A stretch of 64,000 bases of DNA, taken from the NCBI RefSeq assembly GCF_000802235.1, contig NZ_JTDL01000089.1, forward strand, positions 27,589 to 91,588. Direction: 5' to 3'. This document shows, one piece after another, positions 1 through 9,605 of the stretch (positions within the stretch are counted from its first letter, which is position 1; each line of letters opens with the position of its first letter). The DNA comes from Sinomonas humi (GTDB taxonomy: Bacteria; Actinomycetota; Actinomycetes; Actinomycetales; Micrococcaceae). A program made the translations under genes and the position numbers. Below the pieces are notes generated by a model. The model was not told where the DNA came from and did no database searches. It worked only from the letters and a program-made list of their open reading frames with translations.

Positions 1-186
1 GTCCTGCTCGAGCCGGTGCAGGGCCTCCCGCACGGGAATCCGCGAGACGCGGTGCTGTTCAGATAGTTCCCGCTCGCGCAGGCGCTGTCCCGGGGCGAGC
101 CTTCCGGCGACGATGTCCTCGAGGATGAGCTGGTAGACGTGGCTCGCAAACGCCTCCTCGGGGGCGGCCTGCTCAGGGGTCTCCAT
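1..186 (-). CDS. GntR-family regulator, N-terminal part only
   Basis: The reverse strand reads an open 62-codon frame from ATG at 186 to the window edge, so only the N-terminus is present. The protein starts [13 protein letters not shown] and runs into a winged helix-turn-helix: a helix ending [15 protein letters not shown], then [21 protein letters not shown]. The PVREAL recognition-helix signature and the L-x-E-x-x-L-S-x-x-x-x-V-S-R pattern are typical of the FadR/VanR branch of GntR repressors. The effector domain lies outside the window, so the ligand and targets cannot be judged. The frame is too short for routine ORF listing but the family match is clear. Confidence 0.85.
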   Translation of the reverse strand, partial: METPEQAAPEEAFASHVYQLILEDIVAGRLAPGQRLRERELSEQHRVSRIPVREALHRLEQD

Positions 187-236
187 GAGGGAGACAATAC
201 CGGGGCTGCGGTCGAGGGTCGCTGATGCGAGAGCGG

Positions 237-320
237 ACGTTTGACGCGAAGGCGCAGGTTTAGCCCCAGAGAGCACGTTTGACGGTGCTGAAACGTGCGC
301 CCTCGGAGGAAACGTGCGCC
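237..320. repeat. short repeats with inverted half-sites
   Basis: ACGTTTGAC occurs at 237-245 and 275-283. GCACGTTT (273-280) faces AAACGTGC (291-298) across 10 nt. AAACGTGCGCC is repeated at 291-301 and 310-320. The cluster sits upstream of the GntR gene and beyond the 3' end of the small membrane protein gene. It could be an operator for the GntR protein, but this is inference from position only. Confidence 0.35.
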
Positions 321-326
321 TTCGCC

Positions 327-566
327 TTACGGCTTCTTGGGAGGCGCTCCGGGACGAAACCAGTAGCGCTGAGGCATGAAAAACCAGAAGAGGAACACGA
401 TGGCCAAGAGCATCAGGCTGAATAGGTCGGGTTGCGGAGTGGTTTCCCTGGTGAGAAACCAAAGCAGCCATTGAGCTGACCAAACGCCTCCGACACAGGC
501 CAGATATGTACATGCTCTGCCCCCGATGGTTCCGGGTGTCTTCGCGTCGCGGAGGCGGAACGTCAT
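327..566 (-). CDS. small membrane protein, unknown
   Basis: Not recognised. The ATG at 566 is chosen because AAGGAG lies 6 nt upstream; the frame stays open to a TTG at 623. The 79-residue product begins [12 protein letters not shown]. It has two hydrophobic stretches (about residues 18-36 and 46-63, the second rich in Leu and Phe), then a basic, proline-rich tail ending PGAPPKKP. This suggests a two-pass membrane protein with both termini on the same side. No partner gene is evident. The good ribosome binding site and clear membrane segments argue for a real gene. Confidence 0.55.
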   Translation of the reverse strand: MTFRLRDAKTPGTIGGRACTYLACVGGVWSAQWLLWFLTRETTPQPDLFSLMLLAIVFLFWFFMPQRYWFRPGAPPKKP

Positions 567-977
567 CACGTGCTCCTTCATCTGCAGGCGTCGTCCCAGT
601 TGATCCTCATTCCGGCGGACCAAGCTACCGCCCCACAGGCGGCACCCACGATACCGAAGCTCATGGCTCCCAACGAGTTCCGCCCTGGTTCTGCGTGGCA
701 GGGCCCGGGGAATCTAGGGGCCCACGGATAGCGAGATAGGTGGCGGAGTTTGCGGCGTCTAGGGGGCGGGAGGCCTACGCCCGACGTTCCGCGACTCCCC
801 GTCAAGGCGGCCGGCTGGCCAGCCAGGGCGCTCCGCTTCTCGGATCGTCCAGGTGCGGCGGTAGGCGACGCCGGAAGTTAGGGCGTAGTCGCGAAAACGA
901 AACCCTTCGTTCAGATTCCGATGGTCTCATTCACCCTGCACCCTCCATCCATCCACCCTCGTGAGAAAGAACTGAAT
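567..977. other. intergenic region, no supported gene
   Basis: Short open frames here have no recognisable content. Visible items are a 12-bp palindrome GGCTGGCCAGCC at 813-824, a run of CCATC repeats at about 944-959, and two TTCA-containing motifs 20 bp apart (909-913 and 929-933). The last could be remnants of a phosphate-control box ahead of the nuclease/nucleotidase gene, but the spacing does not fit a standard PHO box. Confidence 0.5.
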
Positions 978-3900
978 ATGGGGAACTCCAAGTGGAGAGC
1001 GTCGATTGCGCTCTTCGCGGTGGCCGTCGTGTCACCGCTTCTGCCGACGCTGCCGGCATCTGCCGCCGAGCAGCCGCCCGGCGTCGTCATCAATGAGGCC
1101 TACGTCAACGGCGGAAGCGCCGGCGCAGCCTACAAGAACAAGTTCGTCGAGCTCTACAACAGTTCGCCCCAAGACGTGAGTCTGGACGGCTGGTCGCTCC
1201 AGTACAGGCCCGCCACGGGGACCGGCGCAGCCTCTGGAGTCGCAAGCCTGACAGGGAAAATCATCAAGCCGCACGGCTATCTGCTCGTCCAAGGCGGCTC
1301 GAACGGCGCCGCGGGGGCGGAACTGCCGTCGGCGGATGTCAACGCTCCCAGCTTCAATCCTGCCGCCGGCGGCGGCACGATCGTCCTGGCCCGAAGTGCG
1401 AACGCCCTAACGCTGCCGATCGGGAGCGTGACGGGCAATGCGAGCGTCGTAGATCTTCTCGGCTACGGCAGTTCGAACACCTTCGAGACGGCGCCGGCCA
1501 GCGCCCCCTCCGGAACGGGCGATCCCCGCGGCCTGAGCCGAACGGGTGGCCGCGACACCGACAACAACCAGGGCGATTTCTCGCTCAGCACTGCGGTCAC
1601 ACCCCAAAACATGACCTCGGACGGCGGGACGGACCCAGACCCGGACTCGGGCGGCACGGCCCCGGGCGCCAACCCTGCCGTCAAGGTCATCTCCGACATC
1701 CAGGGACCCGGAACCCAGAGCCCGTTTGTCGGCCAGACCATGACGACGCGCGGCAAGGTCACCGCGGTCTTCCCCACGGGTGGTTTCAACGGCTACTACA
1801 TCCAGACGCCCGGCTCCGGGGGAATCCCGGCGGCTGAGCGAACCGCTTCCGATGCGATCTTCGTCTACTCTCCGGCCACGGTCGGCTCAGTGCACCGAGG
1901 GGACTATGTCGAAATCACCGGCAACGTGAGCGAGTACTTCGACCTCACGCAGGTGAGTGTCAGCGCGGGCGGCCTGAAGATCCTGTCCGAACCGGTGCCA
2001 GAGGTGAAGCCGACCGCTTTTAACCTCCCCCTAGCCGAAGCCGCGAAGGAAGCACTCGAAGGCATGCTCGTAACACCCGAGGGCGCCTACACGGTCACGG
2101 ACAACTATTCGCTCAACAACTATGGAGAGGTCGGCCTCGCCGCGGGGACAAGCCCTCTCGTGACGCCGACCGCCGTTGCGCCCTATGGCTCGCCCGAGTA
2201 CACAGCCACGACGCAGGCCAACGCAGCCAAGAAGATCGTGCTCGATGACGGGGCGTCGACGAACTTCCTCAAGGACGCGGCGACGAAGGCCCAGCCGCTC
2301 CCGTACCTCACCGCCACGGATCCGGTCCGGGTGGGATCGCCCGTGACCTTCACGTCGGACGTGGTGCTCGACTGGCGCAACAGCGCGTGGAAGTTCGAGC
2401 CGCTCGAGCAGCTCACGCCGTCGAACGCGGCGACGGTCCAGCCCGCACACTTCGGGAACACGCGTCCCTCAGCGCCGGCCTCCGTGGGCGGCAACGTCAA
2501 GCTCGCAACGTTCAACGTGCTCAACTACTTCCCGACGACGGGCGATCAGCTCACGGGCTGCACGTACTACACAGACCGGGCCGGCCAGCCGGTCACGGTT
2601 CGTGACGGCTGCGACGCGCGCGGCGCGGCGAATCAGGAGAACTTCCTCCGTCAGCAGGCCAAGATCGTGGCGGCGATCAACGCATCCGGTGCTGACGTCG
2701 TCTCGCTCGAGGAGATCGAGAACTCCGCGAAGTTCGGGAAGCCGCGCGACGCCGCCCTCTCGAATCTGGTCGACGCTCTCAACGCGGCGGCACCCGGAAC
2801 GTGGGCGTTCGTGCCCAGCCCCGCCAACGTCCCCGCGTCAGAGGACTTCATCCGGACGGCGTTCATCTACCGTCCGGGCGCCGTCGAGCCGGCGGGCTCC
2901 TCGGCGATCCTTGACGACGCCGCGTTCACGGGTATCGCACGCCAGCCCCTTGCCCAGGCATTCAGGGCGGCCGGCGCGGGTGATGGGACGAAGTTCCTCG
3001 CGATCGTGAACCACTTCAAGTCGAAGGGCTCTGCGGCGACGCCGGACGACACGGACCAAGGCCAGGGTGCGTCGAACCTAGCGCGTACGGCGCAGGCGAA
3101 GGCCCTCGTGAGCTTCGCGGACTCGATGAAGAAGGAGGCAGGTACCGACCGGGTATTCCTCGTCGGCGACTTCAACGCCTACGCGTTCGAGGATCCGATG
3201 AACGTCCTCAAGGGCGCGGGCTACGTGGACCAGTCATCGCGCACGGGCGACAAGCAGTCGTACGCGTTCGGCGGCATGGTCGGCTCGCTCGACCATGTGC
3301 TCGCGTCGCCTGCCGCGGATGCGCTCGTCACCGGGGCCGACATCTGGAACATCAACTCAGTGGAATCCGTGGCCTTCGAGTACAGCCGCTACAGCTACAA
3401 CGCCACGAGCTACTACGCGCCGGACCAGTTCCGCGCGTCCGACCATGATCCGTTCGTCGTGGGGCTCAATCTCACGGAGGCGCCGACCGAGGCAGACGTT
3501 CGGTTCGTCAATCTGAACGACTTCCACGGACGGATCGACGGGAACACCGTGAAGTTCGCAGGGACGGTCGAGCAGCTCAAGGCAGATGCTCCGGGAGGGA
3601 ACGCTGTGTTCCTCTCCGCCGGTGACAACATCGGGGCCTCGCTCTTCGCTTCTGCGAGCCAGGACGACCAGCCGACGATCGACGTCCTCAACGCCCTCGG
3701 GCTCTCGGCGAGCGCGGTGGGCAACCACGAGTTCGACCGCAGCTTCTCGGACCTTACTGGGCGCGTGGTCAACGGCGGTGCGAACTCGAAGTTCCCCTAT
3801 CTCGGAGCGAACGTCTACGAGAAGGGGACGACGACGCCGGCTCTCCCCGAATACTCGATCGTCACCTCCGGGGGGCTCAAGATCGGGGTCGTCGGGGTCG

Positions 3901-5456
3901 TGACGCAGGAGACGCCCGCGCTCGTCTCGCACGGCGGGATAGCGGACCTCGACTTCGGCGACCCGACCGACGCAGTCAACCGCGTCGCTGCGAAGCTCAA
4001 GGCCGAGGGGCTTGCTGACGTGATCGTCGCCGAGTACCACGACGGCGCCGGTGCGGGCACGCCCGAAGGGGCGAGCCTCGAGCAGGAGGTCGCTGCCGGC
4101 GGCCCATTCGCCAAGCTCGTCACGCAGACGACGGCAGACGTCGCGGCAATCTTCACGGGCCACACCCACAAGCAATACGCGTGGGACGCACCCGTTCCCG
4201 GCCAGCCGGGCAAGACCCGGCCCGTACTGCAGACGGGAAGTTATGGAGAGAACGTCGGCCTGGTCGATCTCAAGGTGGACCGGGGGACCAAGCAGGTCGT
4301 GAGCTACTCGCAGTCGAACGTGAAGCGCGCGACGACCGCGGATGCCGAGCTCGTGGCAAAGTACCCACGGGTCGCAGAGGTCAAGGCGATCGCGGACCGT
4401 GCTCTCGCCAAGGCCGCGGAGATCGGCAACCAGCCGATCGGCAAGGTCACCGCGGACATCACGACCGCGTTCTCCGGAGGCAACCGCGACGATCGCGCCA
4501 ACGCCTCGACGCTCGGCGGCCTCGTTGCCGATGCGCTCCTTGCCTCGCTCGAGGATCCCGCGCTGGGCGGCGCGGAAATCGGGGTCGTGAATCCGGGCGG
4601 CCTCCGCGGCGAGCTCTACTACGCGCCCGACGGCACGATCACGTACGCCGAGGCGAACGCGGTCCTGCCGTTCGTCAACAATCTCTGGACCACCTCGCTC
4701 ACGGGCGCTCAGGTCAAGACGATGCTCGAACAGCAGTGGCAGCGCCAAGCTGACGGGTCAGTCCCGAGCCGGCCATATCTCCAGCTCAGCCTCTCGAAGA
4801 ACCTCGTGTACACGTTCGACTCGACGCGGCCGGAAGGCGATCGGGTCACTTCGGTCCGGGTCAACGGGCAGCCGATTGATCCGCAGCGTTCGTATCGTGT
4901 GGGGACGTTCAGCTTCCTCGCACAGGGAGGCGACAACTTCCATGTCTTCAAGCAGGGCTCCGGGACGCGTGACTCGGGGCTCATCGACCGTGACGCATGG
5001 ATCGCCTACCTCAAGGCCTCCTCGCCGGTCTCGCCGGACTTCGCCAAGCGCAGCGCGGAGGTTCAGGGAGCGCCGTCAAGCGTCGCGGCCGGGCAGCGGA
5101 TCTCGATCGCCGTAGGCAGTCTCGACCTGACATCCTTGGGCAGCCCGACGAACACGCAGGTCTCGCTGACGTACTACCCTGCAACCGGAAGCCCGCAGTT
5201 CGTCGGTACGTTCCAAGCAACGGGCGGAAAGGCCCAGCTGGACTTCGCGGTCGGCCGGTACCCGCAGGGCGGGAAGTACGTCGTTTCCGCCCTTGAGTCT
5301 GGGACAACCGCGACGCTGCCCATCTCGGTGCCTGTGGTCGATCTTCCGCCGCAGTGCCGGGCGCTCGAGGACCAGATCGCCACGGAGGGGATGAGCCCGC
5401 ACAGCCCCAAGGCCTATGAAGCACTGAAGCGCAACTATGCGCGGCTCTGCAGCTAG
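978..5456 (+). CDS. secreted ExeM/NucH-type nuclease fused to 5'-nucleotidase
   Basis: A 1492-residue exported protein predicted to degrade extracellular DNA and then dephosphorylate nucleotides. The ATG at 978 is chosen because it gives a clean signal peptide (MGNSKWRASIALF, cleavage near ASA-A). An in-frame ATG at 921 would spoil it. In order: a lamin-tail-like domain (about 30-160, VVINEAYVNG), an OB-like region (about 240-400), an endonuclease/exonuclease/phosphatase domain (about 500-830, with ATFNVLNYF, EEIEN, GDFNAY and SDHDPF), a metallophosphoesterase (about 838-1120, with NLNDFHGRID, GDNIGAS, GNHEFD and GHTHK) and a 5'-nucleotidase C-terminal domain (from about 1150). No LPXTG motif or C-terminal anchor is visible, so it is probably released. 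Known relatives scavenge phosphate and nucleosides. A long hairpin terminator follows. Confidence 0.9.
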   Translation: MGNSKWRASIALFAVAVVSPLLPTLPASAAEQPPGVVINEAYVNGGSAGAAYKNKFVELYNSSPQDVSLDGWSLQYRPATGTGAASGVASLTGKIIKPHGYLLVQGGSNGAAGAELPSADVNAPSFNPAAGGGTIVLARSANALTLPIGSVTGNASVVDLLGYGSSNTFETAPASAPSGTGDPRGLSRTGGRDTDNNQGDFSLSTAVTPQNMTSDGGTDPDPDSGGTAPGANPAVKVISDIQGPGTQSPFVGQTMTTRGKVTAVFPTGGFNGYYIQTPGSGGIPAAERTASDAIFVYSPATVGSVHRGDYVEITGNVSEYFDLTQVSVSAGGLKILSEPVPEVKPTAFNLPLAEAAKEALEGMLVTPEGAYTVTDNYSLNNYGEVGLAAGTSPLVTPTAVAPYGSPEYTATTQANAAKKIVLDDGASTNFLKDAATKAQPLPYLTATDPVRVGSPVTFTSDVVLDWRNSAWKFEPLEQLTPSNAATVQPAHFGNTRPSAPASVGGNVKLATFNVLNYFPTTGDQLTGCTYYTDRAGQPVTVRDGCDARGAANQENFLRQQAKIVAAINASGADVVSLEEIENSAKFGKPRDAALSNLVDALNAAAPGTWAFVPSPANVPASEDFIRTAFIYRPGAVEPAGSSAILDDAAFTGIARQPLAQAFRAAGAGDGTKFLAIVNHFKSKGSAATPDDTDQGQGASNLARTAQAKALVSFADSMKKEAGTDRVFLVGDFNAYAFEDPMNVLKGAGYVDQSSRTGDKQSYAFGGMVGSLDHVLASPAADALVTGADIWNINSVESVAFEYSRYSYNATSYYAPDQFRASDHDPFVVGLNLTEAPTEADVRFVNLNDFHGRIDGNTVKFAGTVEQLKADAPGGNAVFLSAGDNIGASLFASASQDDQPTIDVLNALGLSASAVGNHEFDRSFSDLTGRVVNGGANSKFPYLGANVYEKGTTTPALPEYSIVTSGGLKIGVVGVVTQETPALVSHGGIADLDFGDPTDAVNRVAAKLKAEGLADVIVAEYHDGAGAGTPEGASLEQEVAAGGPFAKLVTQTTADVAAIFTGHTHKQYAWDAPVPGQPGKTRPVLQTGSYGENVGLVDLKVDRGTKQVVSYSQSNVKRATTADAELVAKYPRVAEVKAIADRALAKAAEIGNQPIGKVTADITTAFSGGNRDDRANASTLGGLVADALLASLEDPALGGAEIGVVNPGGLRGELYYAPDGTITYAEANAVLPFVNNLWTTSLTGAQVKTMLEQQWQRQADGSVPSRPYLQLSLSKNLVYTFDSTRPEGDRVTSVRVNGQPIDPQRSYRVGTFSFLAQGGDNFHVFKQGSGTRDSGLIDRDAWIAYLKASSPVSPDFAKRSAEVQGAPSSVAAGQRISIAVGSLDLTSLGSPTNTQVSLTYYPATGSPQFVGTFQATGGKAQLDFAVGRYPQGGKYVVSALESGTTATLPISVPVVDLPPQCRALEDQIATEGMSPHSPKAYEALKRNYARLCS

Positions 5457-5480
5457 AAGCGCTTCCTAACGCAGGCCCCG

Positions 5481-5530
5481 TTGCCCCGTCAGCTCCTGCC
5501 GATTTGAATCTGCAGGAGCCGGCGGGGCAA
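5481..5530 (+). terminator. hairpin terminator after the nuclease gene
   Basis: Arms of 19 nt (5481-5499 and 5512-5530) pair with two mismatches across a 12-nt loop. The palindrome GAAGCGCTTC just upstream overlaps the stop-codon region. There is no strong T run. Confidence 0.75.
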
Positions 5531-5624
5531 TTGCATCTGCACGAGCGGGGAGGGCGCCAATTGTGACCCCCGTCATATCCTGACTGGGACGAGTAAGCGA
5601 TCCGTCTAAGCGAAAGGCCATCCC

Positions 5625-8096
5625 ATGACCGATCTCCTCGACGAGCAAGAGTCCCGGAACCAGCCGAGTGAGGCGTCCCTCCGCGAGCGGATCGCTCGCC
5701 TGATCCTCGAGGAGAAGGTCCGCCTCCTCACCGGCAGCTCGTTCTGGTCCATCGAGGCCGAACCCAAGGCCGGGTTCCGCCGCTTCGTCGTCTCGGACGG
5801 ACCGGTCGGGGTCCGCGGCGAGACCTGGGACGATCGCGACTGGTCCGCCAACGGCCCCTCGCCCACGGCCATCGCAGCGACGTGGGATCCCGAGCTCGTC
5901 GAGCGGATCGGCCACGCGATGGGTGCCGAGGCGCGACGCAAGGGCGTCGACGTCATTCTTGCCCCGACCGTGAACCTGCACCGCACGCCTGTCGGCGGCC
6001 GCCACTTCGAGTGCTACTCCGAGGACCCGCTGCTCACAGGTGCGATCGGCGCCGCCTGGGTGCGCGGCGTGCAGGGCCAGGGCGTGGGCACGTGCGTCAA
6101 GCACTTCGTCGCGAACGATCAGGAGACCGAGCGCATGGGCGTCGACAACATTGTCGACGAGCGCACCCTCCGCGAGCTGTATCTCGCGCCATTCGAGCGG
6201 ATCGAGCGCGAGGCGCAGCCGTGGTCCTACATGGCCGCGTACAACAAGGTCAACGGAACGTCGATGACCGAGTCCCCCCTCCTCGACGATGTCCTCAAGG
6301 GAGAGTGGGCTTCCGACGCACTCGTCATGTCCGATTGGTTCGCGACCCGTTCCACAGAAGAGTCGGCCAATGCGGGCCTCGACCTCGTGATGCCGGGCCC
6401 CGACTCGCCCTGGGGCCAGGCGCTCGTCGACGCGGTCCGCGCGGGCAGGGTCGACGAGGCGAAGATCGACGAGAAGCTGCTCCGCCTGTTCCGACTCGCC
6501 GCACGCACTGGCAAACTCGAGGGCTTCGATGGCACCGAGGCCCAGCCCGTCTCCGAGGAGCAGATGGACGGTCTCCTCCGCGAAGCCGCCGCTGCCGGGT
6601 TCGTGCTGGTCAAGAACGACGACGACGTCCTCCCGCTTCGGGACGTGACCTCGCTCGCGGTAGTCGGCCCCAACGCCGTGCGGGGCCGCATTGCGGGCGG
6701 CGGCTCGGCGTCCGTCATGCCGAAGCACGTGGTGCATCCGGCCGAGGCCCTGACCGCAGCGCTCCCAGACGCCACCGTCCGCACGGCGCTCGGCGCGCGG
6801 TCCACCGAGCGCGTCGGCATCCTCGAGGGCTCCGCCGCCCAACTGCCCGACGGCTCGGGGAGCGGCATGCTCGTCGAATTCCCCGACGCGGACGGCGCCG
6901 TCCTCGCGAGCGAGCAGCGGCGCATCGGGCAGTTCGTGTGGATGGGCGACTTCGCGCCGGGCATTCCCGCAGATCGCGTCGCCACTGTACGGACGACGAC
7001 GCGCGTCACCGCCCGGGACTCCGGCACCCACCGCTTGGGGGCGTCCGGGGTCGGCCACATCACCGTTGCGCTCGACGGCGAGGTCGTGGCGGACGAGAAT
7101 GTCCGGCTCCGCGAGGGCGCCGACATCGTCGAGGGCCTCATGCTGCCGCCTCAGCTCCTCGTCGAGCGCGAGCTGGGGGAGGGCGAGTCAGTGCTCCTCA
7201 CGACGACGTTCTCCGCCGTCGCGGACCCGGTCACCGGCGCCCATTTCTGGGCGACGCTCGTCAACGGGGAAGGTCCGCACGGCACTGACGACGAGGAGAT
7301 CGCAGCCGCCGTCGAACTCGCACGCTCCTCGGACGCCGCCGTCGTGGTCGTTGGCACGACTGAAGAGGTCGAGTCGGAAGGCTACGACCGAGAGTCCCTC
7401 GCCCTCCCGGGGCGGCAGGACGAGCTTGTCGAAGCAGTGATCGAAGCGAACCCGAACACGGTCGTCGTCGTCAATGCGGGCGCACCCGTCCTCATGCCGT
7501 GGCTCGAGAAGGCGAAGGCCGTGCTCCTCGTGTGGTTCCCCGGCCAGCAGATGGGCGCGGCGCTCGCGGACGTCCTGACGGGAGCCGTGGAGCCCGGGGG
7601 CCATATGCCGACAACGTGGCCGGCGGAGGGGGCCATCGTCCAACCCCAGAACATTCCTGCGGACGGCACGGTGCGCTACGACGAGGGTCTCGATATCGGG
7701 TACAAGGCGTATCTGCGGCGTGGAATCGAGCCAGCGGTCCCCTTCGGCCATGGCCTCGGCTACACGACGTGGCGTCTCTCGGAAGCCGAGGTCCGGGGTG
7801 AGACGGTGAGCGTGAGCGTCACGAACAGCGGTGACCGGGCTGGCGCCCAGGTCGTCCAGGTCTACGTCTCGCGGCCGGACTCCGCCGTCGAACGCCCGGC
7901 GGCGTGGCTCGCAGCGTTCGCGAAAGTGGCGCTCGGGCCGGGGGAGACCCGCCGCATCGAGATCCCGATCCCGGACAGGGCCTTCGAGCATTGGGACTCC
8001 GACGCCCACGCGTGGGCCGTCGAGCCGGGCGAATTCACCGTCGAGGTGGGGGCATCGGTCGCTGACCGCACACGAGCGGGTTTCGTGCGGCGTTGA
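5625..8096 (+). CDS. glycoside hydrolase family 3 beta-glucosidase
   Basis: An 823-residue enzyme with the complete GH3 layout: an N-terminal barrel, an alpha/beta sandwich and a C-terminal fibronectin-type domain. The catalytic nucleophile is Asp237 in VMSDWFA. The substrate-site signatures KHFVANDQ and VILAPTVNLHRTPVGGR are present. Residues of about 400-560 form a PA14-like insertion within the second domain, as in beta-glucosidases of the KlBglI type. No signal peptide is seen, so the enzyme is probably cytoplasmic and acts on imported glycosides. GAAAGG lies 7 nt before the ATG. The MFS transporter at 8328 is a likely partner. The stop is followed in the same frame by an esterase remnant. 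The exact sugar is not predictable. Confidence 0.9.
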   Translation: MTDLLDEQESRNQPSEASLRERIARLILEEKVRLLTGSSFWSIEAEPKAGFRRFVVSDGPVGVRGETWDDRDWSANGPSPTAIAATWDPELVERIGHAMGAEARRKGVDVILAPTVNLHRTPVGGRHFECYSEDPLLTGAIGAAWVRGVQGQGVGTCVKHFVANDQETERMGVDNIVDERTLRELYLAPFERIEREAQPWSYMAAYNKVNGTSMTESPLLDDVLKGEWASDALVMSDWFATRSTEESANAGLDLVMPGPDSPWGQALVDAVRAGRVDEAKIDEKLLRLFRLAARTGKLEGFDGTEAQPVSEEQMDGLLREAAAAGFVLVKNDDDVLPLRDVTSLAVVGPNAVRGRIAGGGSASVMPKHVVHPAEALTAALPDATVRTALGARSTERVGILEGSAAQLPDGSGSGMLVEFPDADGAVLASEQRRIGQFVWMGDFAPGIPADRVATVRTTTRVTARDSGTHRLGASGVGHITVALDGEVVADENVRLREGADIVEGLMLPPQLLVERELGEGESVLLTTTFSAVADPVTGAHFWATLVNGEGPHGTDDEEIAAAVELARSSDAAVVVVGTTEEVESEGYDRESLALPGRQDELVEAVIEANPNTVVVVNAGAPVLMPWLEKAKAVLLVWFPGQQMGAALADVLTGAVEPGGHMPTTWPAEGAIVQPQNIPADGTVRYDEGLDIGYKAYLRRGIEPAVPFGHGLGYTTWRLSEAEVRGETVSVSVTNSGDRAGAQVVQVYVSRPDSAVERPAAWLAAFAKVALGPGETRRIEIPIPDRAFEHWDSDAHAWAVEPGEFTVEVGASVADRTRAGFVRR

Positions 8097-8276
8097 CCGG
8101 TAGGGTTCGCGCAGCTCGTCACGGACGCGACGTTCCGGTTGCCGATGGTGTCCTGGGCATCGTCGCGTCCTGCGCCCACCTGGCTGTACGACTATCGGTA
8201 CGCCGCTCCCGGCATTGGGCTGGCACTCCACTACGCGGAGCTGCCCTTCGTATGGGACCACCTCGGATTACTCTGA
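8097..8276 (+). pseudogene. carboxylesterase (type B) C-terminal remnant
   Basis: Directly after the GH3 stop, and in the same frame, 59 sense codons read through to TGA at 8274. They encode segments such as FRLPMVSWASS, TWLYDYRYAAPG and LHYAELPFVWDHLG. The H-x-x-E-L-P-F-V-W pattern is the catalytic-histidine region of type B carboxylesterases (p-nitrobenzyl esterase family), and the preceding Y-x-Y-R-Y segment also fits. There is no start codon, no nucleophile elbow (GESAG) and no remaining C-terminal helix. This is therefore a fragment left by deletion, not a gene. The parent esterase probably belonged to the same glycoside-utilisation locus. Confidence 0.75.
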
Positions 8277-8284
8277 GTCCGGGC

Positions 8285-8306
8285 GCCACCTCTGCACCGA
8301 GGTGGC
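8285..8306 (+). promoter_or_regulatory. short hairpin before the MFS gene
   Basis: GCCACCTC and GAGGTGGC form a perfect 8-bp stem with a 6-nt loop, ending about 20 nt before the ATG at 8328. The Shine-Dalgarno GGGAG (8317-8321) lies outside the stem. It may be the old terminator of the lost esterase gene or a translational control element. Confidence 0.4.
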
Positions 8307-8327
8307 CATGACAGCCGGGAGCCACTC

Positions 8328-9605
8328 ATGAGCGCAGACGCCTCGCCGCAGCCCGTTCCCCAGTCTGCGCTCGCCGAGCCAGTCGAGCGTGCCGGGCCAT
8401 TGTGGATCACGGGTCTCGTGCTCGTGAACGTGGGCATCAATGCCGCGTTCTTCGGCCCGATCCAGGTCCTCCTCGGCCTCCAGGCGCAGGCATTCGACCC
8501 GGGCCAGAAGGAAGCGATCCTTGCGCTCATCACGGGTGCGGGTGCAGGCGTGTCCCTCGTGGCCAATCCGCTCTTCGGCGCGTTCTCGGACCGCACGTGG
8601 AGCCGGTTCGGCCGCCGTCGTCCGTGGGTGCTGATCGGGGCACTGCTCGGCACGGTCGCGCTCGTCGCGCTTGCCGGTGCGCCCAATGTCGCCGCGGCGA
8701 CCGCCCTGTGGTGCCTCGTCCAGCTGGGGGCCAATGGCGCCTACGCGGCCATTACGGCCGCTGTTCCCGACCGGGCACCCGTCGAGCAGCGCGGGACCGT
8801 CGGCGGCCTCGCAGCCATGGGCCAGACCGCCGGGATCCTCCTCGGGGCGGTGATCGCCGCCGTCGTCTCCGGAAATTTCGCCCTCGGCTACGTGATCTGC
8901 GGGGTGGCCCTCATGGTCGGCGTCGTGCTCTATCTCACGACGGCGGCTGACGATCCCCTTCCGCGGACAGCTGTTCCGCCCTTCTCGCTCGGCCGGTTCC
9001 TCGCCGGGTTCTGGGTCAATCCGGCCCGGTACCCGGATTTCGCCTGGGCGTGGATCACGCGCCTGCTCGTCAACGTAGGCAACCACATGGTCACGCTCTA
9101 TCTGCTGTTCTTCCTCACAGACGCCGTGCGGCTCAAGCAGACCGAGGGCATCGACCCGGCAACCGGCGTGCTCATCCTCACCGGCCTCTACGCCGTGTTC
9201 GTCATCATCACGAGCGTGATCGGCGGGAAGCTCTCGGATCGAATGGGACGGCGGAAGCCCCTTGTCATCGGCTCGTCGGTCATCATCGCGATCGCATCCC
9301 TCACGATCGGGTTCTTTCCGATGTGGCCCGGTGCGATTGTCGGCGCGTGCATCCTGGGCATCGGCTTCGGCACGTATCTCGCCGTCGACTTCGCGCTCAT
9401 CACCCAGGTCCTCCCGAAAGCCAGCGATCGCGGCAGGGATCTCGGCGTCATCAACATCGCGAACTCACTCCCGCAGGTCATCGCCCCGCTCATCGCCTAC
9501 CCGTTCGTCGCGTACTGGGGCGGCTACATCTCGCTCTACGTAGCCGCGGCCGTGATCGGCCTGCTCGGGGCGGTCTTCGTGACCCGCATCCGCTCCGTGG
9601 AGTGA
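8328..9605 (+). CDS. MFS transporter, probable sugar/glycoside permease
   Basis: A 425-residue integral membrane protein with about 12 hydrophobic segments. Between helices 2 and 3 is FSDRTWSRFGRRRPW, the MFS loop motif in the form seen in SLC45/GPH-like sugar permeases. A second copy, GGKLSDRMGRRKP, lies in the C-terminal half. GGGAG lies 6 nt before the ATG. It follows the GH3 enzyme in the same direction, so uptake of the glycoside cleaved by that enzyme is the simplest role. The substrate is inferred from context only. Confidence 0.8.
   Translation: MSADASPQPVPQSALAEPVERAGPLWITGLVLVNVGINAAFFGPIQVLLGLQAQAFDPGQKEAILALITGAGAGVSLVANPLFGAFSDRTWSRFGRRRPWVLIGALLGTVALVALAGAPNVAAATALWCLVQLGANGAYAAITAAVPDRAPVEQRGTVGGLAAMGQTAGILLGAVIAAVVSGNFALGYVICGVALMVGVVLYLTTAADDPLPRTAVPPFSLGRFLAGFWVNPARYPDFAWAWITRLLVNVGNHMVTLYLLFFLTDAVRLKQTEGIDPATGVLILTGLYAVFVIITSVIGGKLSDRMGRRKPLVIGSSVIIAIASLTIGFFPMWPGAIVGACILGIGFGTYLAVDFALITQVLPKASDRGRDLGVINIANSLPQVIAPLIAYPFVAYWGGYISLYVAAAVIGLLGAVFVTRIRSVE

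Noticed and set aside
740..964. 74-codon forward frame before the nuclease gene
   Set aside because: Arg/Ser-rich with no ribosome site and no recognisable content.
3357..4748. 463-codon reverse frame opposite the nucleotidase
   Set aside because: Antisense shadow of the metallophosphoesterase region.
5466..7058. 530-codon reverse frame opposite the GH3 gene
   Set aside because: Antisense to a conserved enzyme, and its content is an Arg/Gly/Ala-rich artefact.
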